Below, one piece after another: positions 1 to 5,633 of a stretch of 5,633 nt of DNA; positions within the stretch are counted from its first letter, which is position 1; every line of letters begins with the position of its first letter. The notes under the pieces are model-generated. The model was not told where the DNA came from, ran no database searches, and saw only the letters and a list, made by a program, of their open reading frames with translations. The stretch is from the NCBI GenBank assembly GCA_934140355.1, contig CAKPBH010000059.1, forward strand, positions 1 through 5,633, given 5' to 3'. This DNA comes from an uncultured Bacilli bacterium (GTDB lineage Bacteria > Bacillota_I > Bacilli_A > RF39 > UBA660). The translations under genes and the position numbers were made by a program.

Positions 1-74
1 CTGAATTTTAGCTCTCTCACAAAGTTCATTTATCATTAGTTTTTGGTTCCACCAACACTACTTGACAAAGAACC
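1..74 (+). mobile_element. Possible right end of an ISL3-like insertion sequence (partial)
   Basis: Read on the minus strand from position 74, the sequence begins GGTTCTTTGTCAAGTAGTG, which resembles from memory the terminal inverted repeats of Firmicute ISL3-family elements (GG-TCTTTGTCAA type). On the plus strand a short open frame from position 1 runs to a TAG at 37-39. Its last residues (NFSSLTKFIYH) are loosely like the NF-x-N/SF-x-x-RI pattern at the C-terminus of ISL3 transposases. Together these suggest the element lies to the left, outside the window, with its transposase convergent to the operon. The other end and any 8-bp target duplication cannot be seen. The alternative is ordinary intergenic DNA with a chance hairpin. 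Confidence 0.38.
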
Positions 75-79
75 AAAAA
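40..79. repeat. Perfect 10-bp inverted repeat flanking a 20-bp spacer
   Basis: TTTTTGGTTC at 40-49 is matched by its exact reverse complement GAACCAAAAA at 70-79. Read on either strand, the T-run precedes the stem and an A-run follows it. This is the wrong order for an intrinsic terminator, so it is not offered as the operon terminator. It may be part of an insertion-sequence terminus, because the GAACC arm ends at the presumed element boundary (74). Confidence 0.5.
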
Positions 80-104
80 AAGAAATAATATCCATCACTT
101 GACA

Positions 105-356
105 TTATTTCACAATATCATTTACAAACAAAGGTAAAACCGTTTTTAAATTAGTTTCTCCAACAACCTCATCTAGAAAAATATTATCCCCCTCAGTTGA
201 CAATTTCATAATTTTGTAATTATCTTTAATATCCTTCGCACTATCATCTATTTCAGCAATATAATAATAATCACTACTATTATGCTCAACATGAGAAATA
301 ACTAAATATTTTTCTTTATTTCCTAATGTAATAATTTTATTAACCTCTATTTTCAT
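105..356 (-). CDS. Small DUF1292-like protein, last gene of the operon
   Basis: This 83-residue soluble acidic protein has no signal peptide or membrane segment. Its layout fits the DUF1292 (YrzB-like) family: a short beta-rich start, then K-E-K-Y-L-V-I followed by a D-Y-Y-Y-I-A-E-I strand, an acidic loop, K-I-M-K-L, and a closing E-T-N-L-K-T-V-L-P-L-F helix. Family members are small Firmicute proteins of unknown function, typically 80-110 residues. The ATG start overlaps the preceding gene's TGA as ATGA. An AGGAGG site at 364-369 sits 7 nt upstream, inside the previous gene, so translation is probably coupled to it. The stop is TAA. No clear terminator is seen in the roughly 100 bases beyond. 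The family call rests on pattern only; no function is proposed. Confidence 0.8.
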   Translation of the reverse strand: MKIEVNKIITLGNKEKYLVISHVEHNSSDYYYIAEIDDSAKDIKDNYKIMKLSTEGDNIFLDEVVGETNLKTVLPLFVNDIVK

Positions 357-2203
357 TGCTTTTCCTCCTCACCATTTGGAGAAAAACTTAAATTCAAATC
401 AGGAAAATTTAAATTAGGCATTTGATTATTACCAAAGAAATTATTATTAGCAGAAGCAGATGGAACATCCAAATCAGGTAATTCATTCAAAGCATCTGGA
501 CTATCACTAGGGAACCAAAAATCATCATTAGCAAGTGTGGAATCCGTCTTTTTTTCCTCTTTTGCAAAAATATCTTTTTCCTTTTCAAGATTAGAATTAA
601 AAAGTGGATTCTCCAAATTTATTTTACTACTCTCATCACCTGAACTTGCAGGAAAAACTGTTGTTTTTTCCAATGTATCATCCTTAGCTGTTTCTACTTT
701 AGGTGCCTCTACACTCACAATCTTAGTATCTTTCACTTTTATTCCCAACATTTCTCCCACACGTTGCATCACTTTACTAGCTTTTGAATGAATGTAATCT
801 AAATCAATATTAACAGAGTCTTCAACAGATATCACTTGATTATCCTTTGCCTCTTGAATATCTAAGACACCTTCTTCAACTTTTAAATTAGATTGATTCT
901 TATCATCCAAATTAGCATTCATAAAAATATCAGAGTGACTAGATGGATTTTTTTCATCGCCATCCTCTAAAGGTTTATCCGCAACAAATAATGAATGATT
1001 ATTATCATCAGAAACAATCTTCTCATTATTTTCTACATTACTTTTTTCTTGATCTTCTTCTATTTTTTTCTCCTGCTCTTGCCCGACATTGAACTCACCT
1101 TTTTTATCATGATAAGTATCACTATATGTATCTATTAAACAAAACTCTCTTAAAAGCGCCAAAATTTCAACTTTTTGATTATCCAACTCTAATTCATTTA
1201 ATGAATTTTTAGCATTTTCAATCTCTTTGGTTAATCGCTCAATCAATTCAATATTATCTTTCTGATGAACAATATCTTCAAATTGCCTATCCAATAAATC
1301 ATATAAATTTCCTAAAATATCATTGTCTTTAACTTCCAAATCACGACGCAATTGAATTCTCTCTTGAAGAATATCATTAATATTTTCTCTTTTTTCTAAA
1401 ATACTACTATAAGTAGTTTCTATTTTTAATAAGTAAACATACAACCTTAACAAATATTCCTGTTCCTTATTTGCATAATATGCATCTTTAGCATTCTCAA
1501 CATAAGACTTGTATTCTTGTTCTTCTTCATAACTAATTCCAGAACCACTCAATGTAGCAAAAGACCGATTAAAAATATCCAACGATTTTTTGCTATCCTC
1601 AACCACAGCTAAAACACTTGACAATTTATCTTCAATATTATTTTTATCAATATCCTTTAAGCTTGTAGATTTCAAAAGATTTTCAAACTTATTCAAAAGA
1701 ATTTCCTCATTACGAGCATTGTAATCTTCAGCAGTAGCCCGATTTAAATAAGCTTCCTTTAAATCTTTTTCAGATTTTTCTATTACTTCATTCAACTTCT
1801 CTATCTCTGTAATATTAGTTAAATACTCACGAATATACTTTAATCTTTCTTTATAATCATCTAACTTATCATAATATTTTATCGGTGGCAAATTACTTAA
1901 ATCATAACCCGTAACATTAGAAAAATCATTCAAAAGGGAAATTCTCTGCTCTACCCTTCCCCCAATATAATCAACCAAAACAGCCAACTTTTTCTCTTCT
2001 TCTTCCAAAGTCAAAGTATCATAAAATTTTCCTTCCAAATCCTTAATATACGTTTCATCATTCATCGCATCAATATCACGAGCCGCTTCTTCAAAATTGG
2101 TCAAAGTCTCCTCTGGATTTTCCCCTCTCCCCAGTAATAAACTCATCCTTAAAATTTTATACTTATTTTCTTTTATTTTATTACTACTGACACAGTCTTG
2201 CAT
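353..2203 (-). CDS. Helical core protein with acidic disordered tail, paralogue of the upstream gene
   Basis: I do not recognise a named family. The 616-residue protein is predicted cytoplasmic, with no signal peptide or membrane segment. Residues about 30-350 are almost entirely helical and charged. They look paralogous to the upstream gene: LDDYKERLKYIREY at 114 and LEKRENINDIL at 269 match counterparts at nearly the same offsets. Residues about 363-560 are a low-complexity acidic tail, interrupted by one likely ordered helix near 467-490. The C-terminus carries LPDLDVP (575-581), MPNLN (595-599) and FPDLN (600-604), echoing FPD motifs in the upstream protein. I chose ATG at 2203 because GAGGTG (2209-2214) lies 5 nt before it. 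A TTG at 2236 in the same frame would place that site inside the gene and overlap the upstream stop. A structural or scaffold role is inferred only from architecture. Confidence 0.85.
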   Translation of the reverse strand: MQDCVSSNKIKENKYKILRMSLLLGRGENPEETLTNFEEAARDIDAMNDETYIKDLEGKFYDTLTLEEEEKKLAVLVDYIGGRVEQRISLLNDFSNVTGYDLSNLPPIKYYDKLDDYKERLKYIREYLTNITEIEKLNEVIEKSEKDLKEAYLNRATAEDYNARNEEILLNKFENLLKSTSLKDIDKNNIEDKLSSVLAVVEDSKKSLDIFNRSFATLSGSGISYEEEQEYKSYVENAKDAYYANKEQEYLLRLYVYLLKIETTYSSILEKRENINDILQERIQLRRDLEVKDNDILGNLYDLLDRQFEDIVHQKDNIELIERLTKEIENAKNSLNELELDNQKVEILALLREFCLIDTYSDTYHDKKGEFNVGQEQEKKIEEDQEKSNVENNEKIVSDDNNHSLFVADKPLEDGDEKNPSSHSDIFMNANLDDKNQSNLKVEEGVLDIQEAKDNQVISVEDSVNIDLDYIHSKASKVMQRVGEMLGIKVKDTKIVSVEAPKVETAKDDTLEKTTVFPASSGDESSKINLENPLFNSNLEKEKDIFAKEEKKTDSTLANDDFWFPSDSPDALNELPDLDVPSASANNNFFGNNQMPNLNFPDLNLSFSPNGEEEKQ

Positions 2204-2208
2204 TTTTT

Positions 2209-2214
2209 CACCTC
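2209..2214 (-). promoter_or_regulatory. Ribosome binding site fixing the start of the 616-residue gene
   Basis: On the minus strand this reads GAGGTG, followed by five A residues and ATG (2201-2203). It is the same core as the site of the upstream gene. It decides for ATG at 2203 over the in-frame TTG at 2236, which would put the site inside the coding region. It lies in the 23-nt gap after the upstream TAG at 2227-2229. Confidence 0.75.
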
Positions 2215-2226
2215 TTCCTACTCTTT

Positions 2227-3957
2227 CTAAAACCAACTTTTTTTCTTATCATTTTCAATACCGTTACTTAAATCATTAAACTCATTCTCATCAAAGAAAG
2301 AGTTTGTTTTATTAATCTCCGGAAAATCAGGAAAAATACTTTCTTTCTTTTCGAGAGGAATATCTGGGAACACCTTATTGGTATGTTCTTTCTCTCCAAC
2401 TTTTTTAGCAGAAACAACTCTATTTTCTAAATTATTCTGTTTAATTACAGGAATACCATCTTGAACTACAGTTTTAGAAGAACGTGGTTCATCAAAAAAA
2501 CGACGATTTAACGAAGTTCGATCCACCTCACGAGAATGTGTTTTCTCATCACTCAAATGAGAAACAGACGGAGAATTTGACAATCGAGATGCTTGAAACT
2601 CCATACGAGACGATTTTCGAGATTCACTAGCCTTAGAAACTCGTTCACTATCACCAATAACTTCCTTCTTTCTTTCTACTAAAGTTCTTGATGTTTTTTC
2701 CTTATCTTCATTTATTTTATTTCTAGAATTTAAAATAGGGTTCTTCTTCTCAACAAGCAATTCCTTGGTCCGTCGCTCAATTTCTTTCTTTCTCTCCTCC
2801 TCTAATGCTTGCTGACGTTTAGCAATCTCCTTCTGCTTTTTTTCTTCCTCTATTCTAATTTGTTCTAACTTCTCTTTCTCCTTCTGTTTCTTTTCTAAAA
2901 TAATTTTTTCTTGATACTTTTTTTCATTTTCTAGTAAATTTGCTAGCAATCCTTTTAACTCTTTACTATTATTTTCTTCTATAATATCTGATAAATTACT
3001 ACTCTTAATATCTCTCTCCTCGGTAAGACTCTTTAAAGTAGCAACATCTTGCTGTTCTAATTTAATTGTTGCATATTCCTTATTTAATTCACTACCTACC
3101 ATTCGATACAAATCACTATCAGTAATATTCAACAAAATATTGTTAATTTCCTCTCTCTTTGCCAAAACTTCTTGATAATTACCAACATTTCTTTGATAAA
3201 TCTCAATTAAATTCAAAATCAACTTTTTTTCTTTATATCTCTCATACTCTAAAGTAATAGAAGCAAGCATATTATCGCACTCTAAAACAATTTCTTCTGC
3301 ATAATTATGTCTAGCAATTTTTGCATTTTCTTTTGCCTTTTCCAAAGAATATCCTAATTCGGTATAAGCTAAATCAATCTCTTTTTTTCTCTCTTTCAAC
3401 TCATACAAAGAAAGCTTTTGAAACGCCTTATTCAAAATAGTAATCATCTTTTCTTCCAATTGACGATTTAAATTTTGATTATTCATAATTTTATCATTGG
3501 CCTTTTTGATATTAGCATCTAAACTCTTGATTTCTTCTTTTAAAACTTCTTCTAGACGAAGATTATTCTTATATCTTTCAATAATTTTGATTTGTTGCTT
3601 ATATTCATCAAGTTTATCCTCACCTAAAATAGGCGCAACCTCTATGCCAATACCAGTCAATTCTCTATTGCTTGTTACTTGGTTATTTACATATGCCCTA
3701 CGCTCATTAATTAAATTAACTAATTCTAATAGTCTTGTCCTCTCTTCACTCATTAAATAAACAGAACGTTGTTCAACAACTTTAAATTTACTTTCATAAA
3801 TTCCATTAGTAATTTCTAAAACATTCTGAATGATCTTAGTCATTTCATCACAAATATCATTTTTTTGTTTCAAATCAGACGTATAATTTAAACTTTTAGA
3901 AAACATATCATACTGCTTTAATAATTTGATAACCGACTCATTGGCATATTCTATCAT
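2227..3957 (-). CDS. Helical coiled-coil protein with basic Ser/Arg-rich tail, first gene of the operon
   Basis: I do not recognise a named family. The 576-residue protein is predicted cytoplasmic and lacks signal or membrane segments. Residues 1-340 are long charged helices with spectrin- or EzrA-like appearance but no diagnostic motif. A highly charged K/E helix (about 345-404, rich in EKKQKEKEK-type runs) probably forms a single helix or coiled coil. From about 405 the chain is disordered, rich in Ser and Arg and net basic. It ends with FPDIP (530-534) and FPDFP (542-546) and a terminal KKKSWF. The core resembles the next gene's core (LDEYKQQIKIIERY at 116, LAKREEINNIL at 265). The ATG start has GAGGTGG 6 nt upstream and a consensus promoter just before it. 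TGG encodes the penultimate Trp and the stop is TAG. A cytoskeletal, division or polar scaffold role is possible but not shown. Confidence 0.87.
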   Translation of the reverse strand: MIEYANESVIKLLKQYDMFSKSLNYTSDLKQKNDICDEMTKIIQNVLEITNGIYESKFKVVEQRSVYLMSEERTRLLELVNLINERRAYVNNQVTSNRELTGIGIEVAPILGEDKLDEYKQQIKIIERYKNNLRLEEVLKEEIKSLDANIKKANDKIMNNQNLNRQLEEKMITILNKAFQKLSLYELKERKKEIDLAYTELGYSLEKAKENAKIARHNYAEEIVLECDNMLASITLEYERYKEKKLILNLIEIYQRNVGNYQEVLAKREEINNILLNITDSDLYRMVGSELNKEYATIKLEQQDVATLKSLTEERDIKSSNLSDIIEENNSKELKGLLANLLENEKKYQEKIILEKKQKEKEKLEQIRIEEEKKQKEIAKRQQALEEERKKEIERRTKELLVEKKNPILNSRNKINEDKEKTSRTLVERKKEVIGDSERVSKASESRKSSRMEFQASRLSNSPSVSHLSDEKTHSREVDRTSLNRRFFDEPRSSKTVVQDGIPVIKQNNLENRVVSAKKVGEKEHTNKVFPDIPLEKKESIFPDFPEINKTNSFFDENEFNDLSNGIENDKKKSWF

Positions 3958-3963
3958 GTCAAA

Positions 3964-3970
3964 CCACCTC
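3964..3970 (-). promoter_or_regulatory. Ribosome binding site of the first operon gene
   Basis: GAGGTGG on the minus strand lies 6 nt before the ATG at 3955-3957. It begins almost at the predicted transcription start, so the leader is only about 15 nt and leaves no room for a leader-encoded switch. Confidence 0.7.
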
Positions 3971-3978
3971 TTATTTTC

Positions 3979-4006
3979 ATTATATACTATTTTATTTTTT
4001 TGTCAA
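3979..4006 (-). promoter_or_regulatory. Consensus sigma-A-type promoter of the three-gene operon
   Basis: Read on the minus strand, TTGACA (4001-4006) and TATAAT (3979-3984) are both perfect matches, separated by a 16-bp spacer made only of A and T except for one G. Predicted transcription starts near 3972, about 15 nt before the ATG. This indicates strong, housekeeping-type expression of the helical-protein operon, independent of the upstream exported-protein gene. Confidence 0.82.
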
Positions 4007-4105
4007 TTAGTTCAAAACGATCGCTCAGAAAGATTTTTCATTTTTTCCTTAGTATCTACCACTATTTTTTGATGAGAAGAAATTTTTTGAAAAAACTTCC
4101 TTTAC

Positions 4106-4140
4106 AAAAAAAATCAGTTAATCCCATAACCAATTTTTTT
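4106..4140 (-). terminator. Probable intrinsic terminator after the exported-protein gene
   Basis: On the minus strand, seven A residues (4134-4140) precede a 7-bp stem TTGGTTA / TAACTGA with two G-T wobbles and a 6-nt loop, followed by eight T residues (4106-4113). The A and T runs can extend the stem. It starts 8 nt after the TAG at 4149-4151, where a terminator is expected. The stem is weak in GC, but the position and T-run are convincing. The flanking A-run means it could act in both directions. Confidence 0.62.
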
Positions 4141-4148
4141 ACTTCATT

Positions 4149-5165
4149 CTACGTATTTGGAGCAACTCTCGTATGTCCACTAAATGTAGCAGTAACCTCG
4201 CTACCTTGTGCCGAAATAAATGTTACATTTCCTTGAAAGAAATCATCTAAATTTGCACTTGCATCAGTAGCCCCTTGTGTTTGGTTATGACCATTTTCAC
4301 TTAACCACACCACAATATAATATACTTGCGCATCCTTAAATGTAGTGCTACTTGTTCCACTATTATTACCACTATTACCATCATTAGCATCTAAATACTG
4401 ATTATAAACTAACGCTGAAGTTGTATCACTTGCTCTCTTATAAGTATAATTACCAGCCACATGATCACTTACCCGAATATAATTTTGCTTAATTACTTCA
4501 TACTTATTTCCTTGAATCTGAGCAGCATTAGCATTATCTTGTGCATAAACAACATCACTACGAGCTGACTTTATCTCCCCTTTATTCAAAGAGTCAGACT
4601 TTACACCAGTACCACCTAAAGCAGCAAAAGTAATTTTATTTGTCGAACGTACCGTCGAATCTCCAGCTGTTGTACAAGATGTAACCAAATTAGAAGTCTC
4701 CGCACTACAAAATACTTGAGCCCATCTCATCGTGGTTTTATTCGCAGTTGTAGCTGTATAATCAGCCGCTACACCAGAACCACCACTTAAAGTAACATAT
4801 CCATCTAAAAACATACTAGCAGTTGATGTATTAACAACCGTAATCTTATATACTTGACAAACAGCATTCCCATTATCATCTACACAAATTCCCTTACCAG
4901 ATACACTAGCATTTTTCGTTAAAGCTTGTTCCATCATGTTATTAGACATTGGAATAAGTCCACCTTTAGTATCATCCTTATCGGTCACTTTCTTTACATC
5001 CAAATCAAAACTAATTGTAGCCATATTACCCTTTAACGCAGTAGCATTCGTTGCAGTAGCCGTATAATAAGCAAACGTTGCACCAATAACAGCAATCATC
5101 AAAGTTGCAACACCAACAACTGCATAAAAAACATTACTAATATGATTTTCCCTTCTCTGTTCCAC
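4149..5165 (-). CDS. Exported surface protein with TasA/camelysin (SipW-type) N-terminus
   Basis: This 338-residue protein has a short basic N-terminus (MEQRREN), one hydrophobic segment (about 12-34) and the motif IGATFAYYTAT (27-37). That motif resembles the GGTxA-F-D/T signature of SipW-processed proteins such as TasA and CalY. The following stretch, TALKGNMATISFDL (42-55), matches the start of the mature TasA-like beta-sandwich. The C-terminus, with VYYIVVWLSENG (281-292) and FFQGNVTFISA (309-319), fits a beta-sandwich end. Four Cys (94, 103, 153, 164) could form two disulfides. The mature part is Thr/Ala/Ser/Asn-rich and has no sortase motif. The start is GTG at 5163-5165 with AAGGAGG 8 nt upstream. 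No signal peptidase or partner gene is in the window. The protein probably forms or decorates extracellular fibres or the cell surface. The gene looks less AT-rich than its neighbours. A type IV pilin is less likely because no prepilin cleavage motif is seen. Confidence 0.82.
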   Translation of the reverse strand: MEQRRENHISNVFYAVVGVATLMIAVIGATFAYYTATATNATALKGNMATISFDLDVKKVTDKDDTKGGLIPMSNNMMEQALTKNASVSGKGICVDDNGNAVCQVYKITVVNTSTASMFLDGYVTLSGGSGVAADYTATTANKTTMRWAQVFCSAETSNLVTSCTTAGDSTVRSTNKITFAALGGTGVKSDSLNKGEIKSARSDVVYAQDNANAAQIQGNKYEVIKQNYIRVSDHVAGNYTYKRASDTTSALVYNQYLDANDGNSGNNSGTSSTTFKDAQVYYIVVWLSENGHNQTQGATDASANLDDFFQGNVTFISAQGSEVTATFSGHTRVAPNT

Positions 5166-5173
5166 TTCTATAT

Positions 5174-5180
5174 CCTCCTT
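5174..5180 (-). promoter_or_regulatory. Ribosome binding site supporting the GTG start
   Basis: AAGGAGG on the minus strand is a near-perfect Shine-Dalgarno placed 8 nt before GTG (5163-5165). No in-frame ATG occurs before residue 23, which lies inside the hydrophobic segment, so GTG is the only sensible start. Confidence 0.82.
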
Positions 5181-5192
5181 ATTTTCTATTTA

Positions 5193-5221
5193 AGTATAAC
5201 AAAACAAATCTAAAAAAGCAA
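5193..5221 (-). promoter_or_regulatory. Extended -10 promoter of the exported-protein gene
   Basis: On the minus strand, TTGCTT (5216-5221) and TATACT (5193-5198) are separated by 17 bp. The -10 is preceded by TG one base away (TGTTATACT), giving an extended -10. Transcription should start near 5186, leaving a leader of about 20 nt. A dyad lies immediately upstream of the -35. Confidence 0.75.
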
Positions 5222-5237
5222 GATTATTATGATAATC
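5222..5237. promoter_or_regulatory. Dyad abutting the -35 box, possible regulator site
   Basis: GATTAT (5222-5227) and ATAATC (5232-5237) form an inverted repeat around TATG; 14 of 16 positions are symmetric. It starts at the base next to the -35 hexamer, the usual place for an activator or a sigma-blocking repressor. AT-rich DNA produces such dyads by chance, so confidence is low. Confidence 0.3.
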
Positions 5238-5326
5238 ACCCCAAAAAAATTGTTCCAGTTCAGTCAAGAAAATGAATTTTGTAGATAAAGCCTTATCAGC
5301 AAAAAGTCAATTTAATATTTTAAAAG

Positions 5327-5364
5327 TATATCTATGAATTGAAAATATATCCATAAATTGAAAA
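5327..5364. repeat. Imperfect 19-bp tandem repeat, two units
   Basis: Units 5327-5345 and 5346-5364 share 17 of 19 bases (pattern TATATC-T/C-AT-G/A-AATTGAAAA). They lie about 110-150 bp upstream of the exported-protein promoter. They could be paired binding sites about two helical turns apart or simple sequence drift in AT-rich DNA. Confidence 0.6.
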
Positions 5365-5593
5365 TATAATTTTTTGACTATCTTTCAACTTTTTTTCTAC
5401 TTTTGAACTCTTTTTTACGAAAAAAACATTTTATTTCTTATTTTATCAGACTAAACTGTAACAAAAAATCATTCTAGTATTTTTAAGAAAAAATTTGAAA
5501 TCTACTTTTCTAAATAAAATAAATCATTTAATTCTCAACTACTATCTTACTAATTTTTACCCGAGTTTGACAGTTTTAATTTAAAAATCCTCT

Positions 5594-5619
5594 CTAGGTA
5601 TTATAAAACCTAGTTTTTC
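5594..5619 (+). terminator. Hairpin with T-run, weak intrinsic terminator candidate
   Basis: CTAGGT (5594-5599) pairs perfectly with ACCTAG (5608-5613) across an 8-nt loop and is followed on the plus strand by TTTTTCTTT. That is the layout of a plus-strand terminator, yet no plus-strand gene lies upstream within the window. On the minus strand the same hairpin is followed only by a short, interrupted T-run. It might end a small untranslated plus-strand transcript or be coincidental. Confidence 0.35.
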
Positions 5620-5633
5620 TTTGTTAACTTTGT

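Larger units (their letters stand above)
5222..5633. other. Gene-free AT-rich intergenic region
   Basis: No open frame with a credible ribosome site is seen on either strand across these 412 bases. The stretch contains a dyad near the promoter, a near-palindrome GATAAAGCCTTATC (5284-5297, 12 of 14 symmetric positions), an imperfect tandem repeat (5327-5364) and a hairpin with a T-run near the right edge. Otherwise it is A/T runs. I see no tRNA, rRNA or recognisable riboswitch. Confidence 0.6.

Noticed and set aside
537..791. Plus-strand open frame inside the acidic-tail gene
   Set aside because: Antisense to a well-supported gene, without a ribosome site; the Ser/Phe-rich translation is what antisense of Glu/Lys/Arg-rich coding gives.
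2204..2236. Upstream TTG start giving 11 more residues to the acidic-tail protein
   Set aside because: The good GAGGTG site lies between this TTG and the ATG at 2203, so it serves the ATG; nothing comparable precedes the TTG.
3497..3760. Plus-strand open frame with hydrophobic translation resembling a small membrane protein
   Set aside because: It is a shadow of the helical-core gene; Leu/Ile/Ser runs arise from the complement of Lys/Asn/Glu codons.
4076..4099. GAAG...CTTC inverted repeat between the exported-protein gene and the operon
   Set aside because: Only 4 paired bases, then mismatches and A/T pairing, with no distinct T-run; too weak beside the better terminator at 4106-4140.
4000..4236. 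Plus-strand open frame of 78 codons across the intergenic gap
   Set aside because: It begins at a TTG inside the operon promoter, has no ribosome site, and its second half is antisense to the 3' end of the exported-protein gene.
5277..5320. Possible second minus-strand promoter with TTGACT in the intergenic region
   Set aside because: At 17-bp spacing the -10 would be TATCTA, only half matching consensus, in DNA where partial boxes are common.
5381..5434. Minus-strand 16-codon Lys/Arg-rich open frame
   Set aside because: No ribosome site before its ATG, and composition expected from A-runs; not a credible small gene.

Overview
The window is AT-rich DNA, and all four supported complete genes lie on the minus strand. 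The strong AT bias, Lys/Asn/Ile-rich proteins, purine-rich Shine-Dalgarno sites (AGGAGG, GAGGTG) and sigma-A-type promoters point to a low-GC Firmicute. A gut-type Bacilli lineage close to the Mollicutes (RF39-like) is my best guess, but no phylogenetic marker is present. TGA is a stop and Trp is encoded by TGG, so the genetic code is the standard bacterial one, not the Mycoplasma code.

Right to left, in the direction of transcription: about 450 bp of gene-free AT-rich DNA (5182-5633) holds a hairpin with a T-run at the far right, an imperfect 19-bp tandem repeat, and a strong promoter with a dyad abutting its -35 box. That promoter drives a 338-residue exported protein (4149-5165, GTG start). 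Its N-terminus resembles those of TasA/camelysin-type (SipW-dependent) surface proteins. A probable intrinsic terminator follows directly after its stop codon.

A second promoter, with perfect TTGACA and TATAAT boxes, starts a three-gene operon. It encodes two large helical cytoplasmic proteins (576 and 616 residues) and an 83-residue DUF1292-like protein whose start overlaps the preceding stop as ATGA. The two large proteins share no recognised family. Read side by side, their N-terminal helical cores (about 330 residues) look paralogous. Their disordered tails differ: one is basic and Ser/Arg-rich, the other acidic. Both tails nevertheless end in repeated FPD/LPD short motifs. I read this as a possible two-component cytoplasmic scaffold whose parts meet each other or a common partner; that role is inference.

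At the left edge, positions 1-74 look like the outer end of an insertion sequence, possibly ISL3-family, lying mostly outside the window. It is convergent with the operon.
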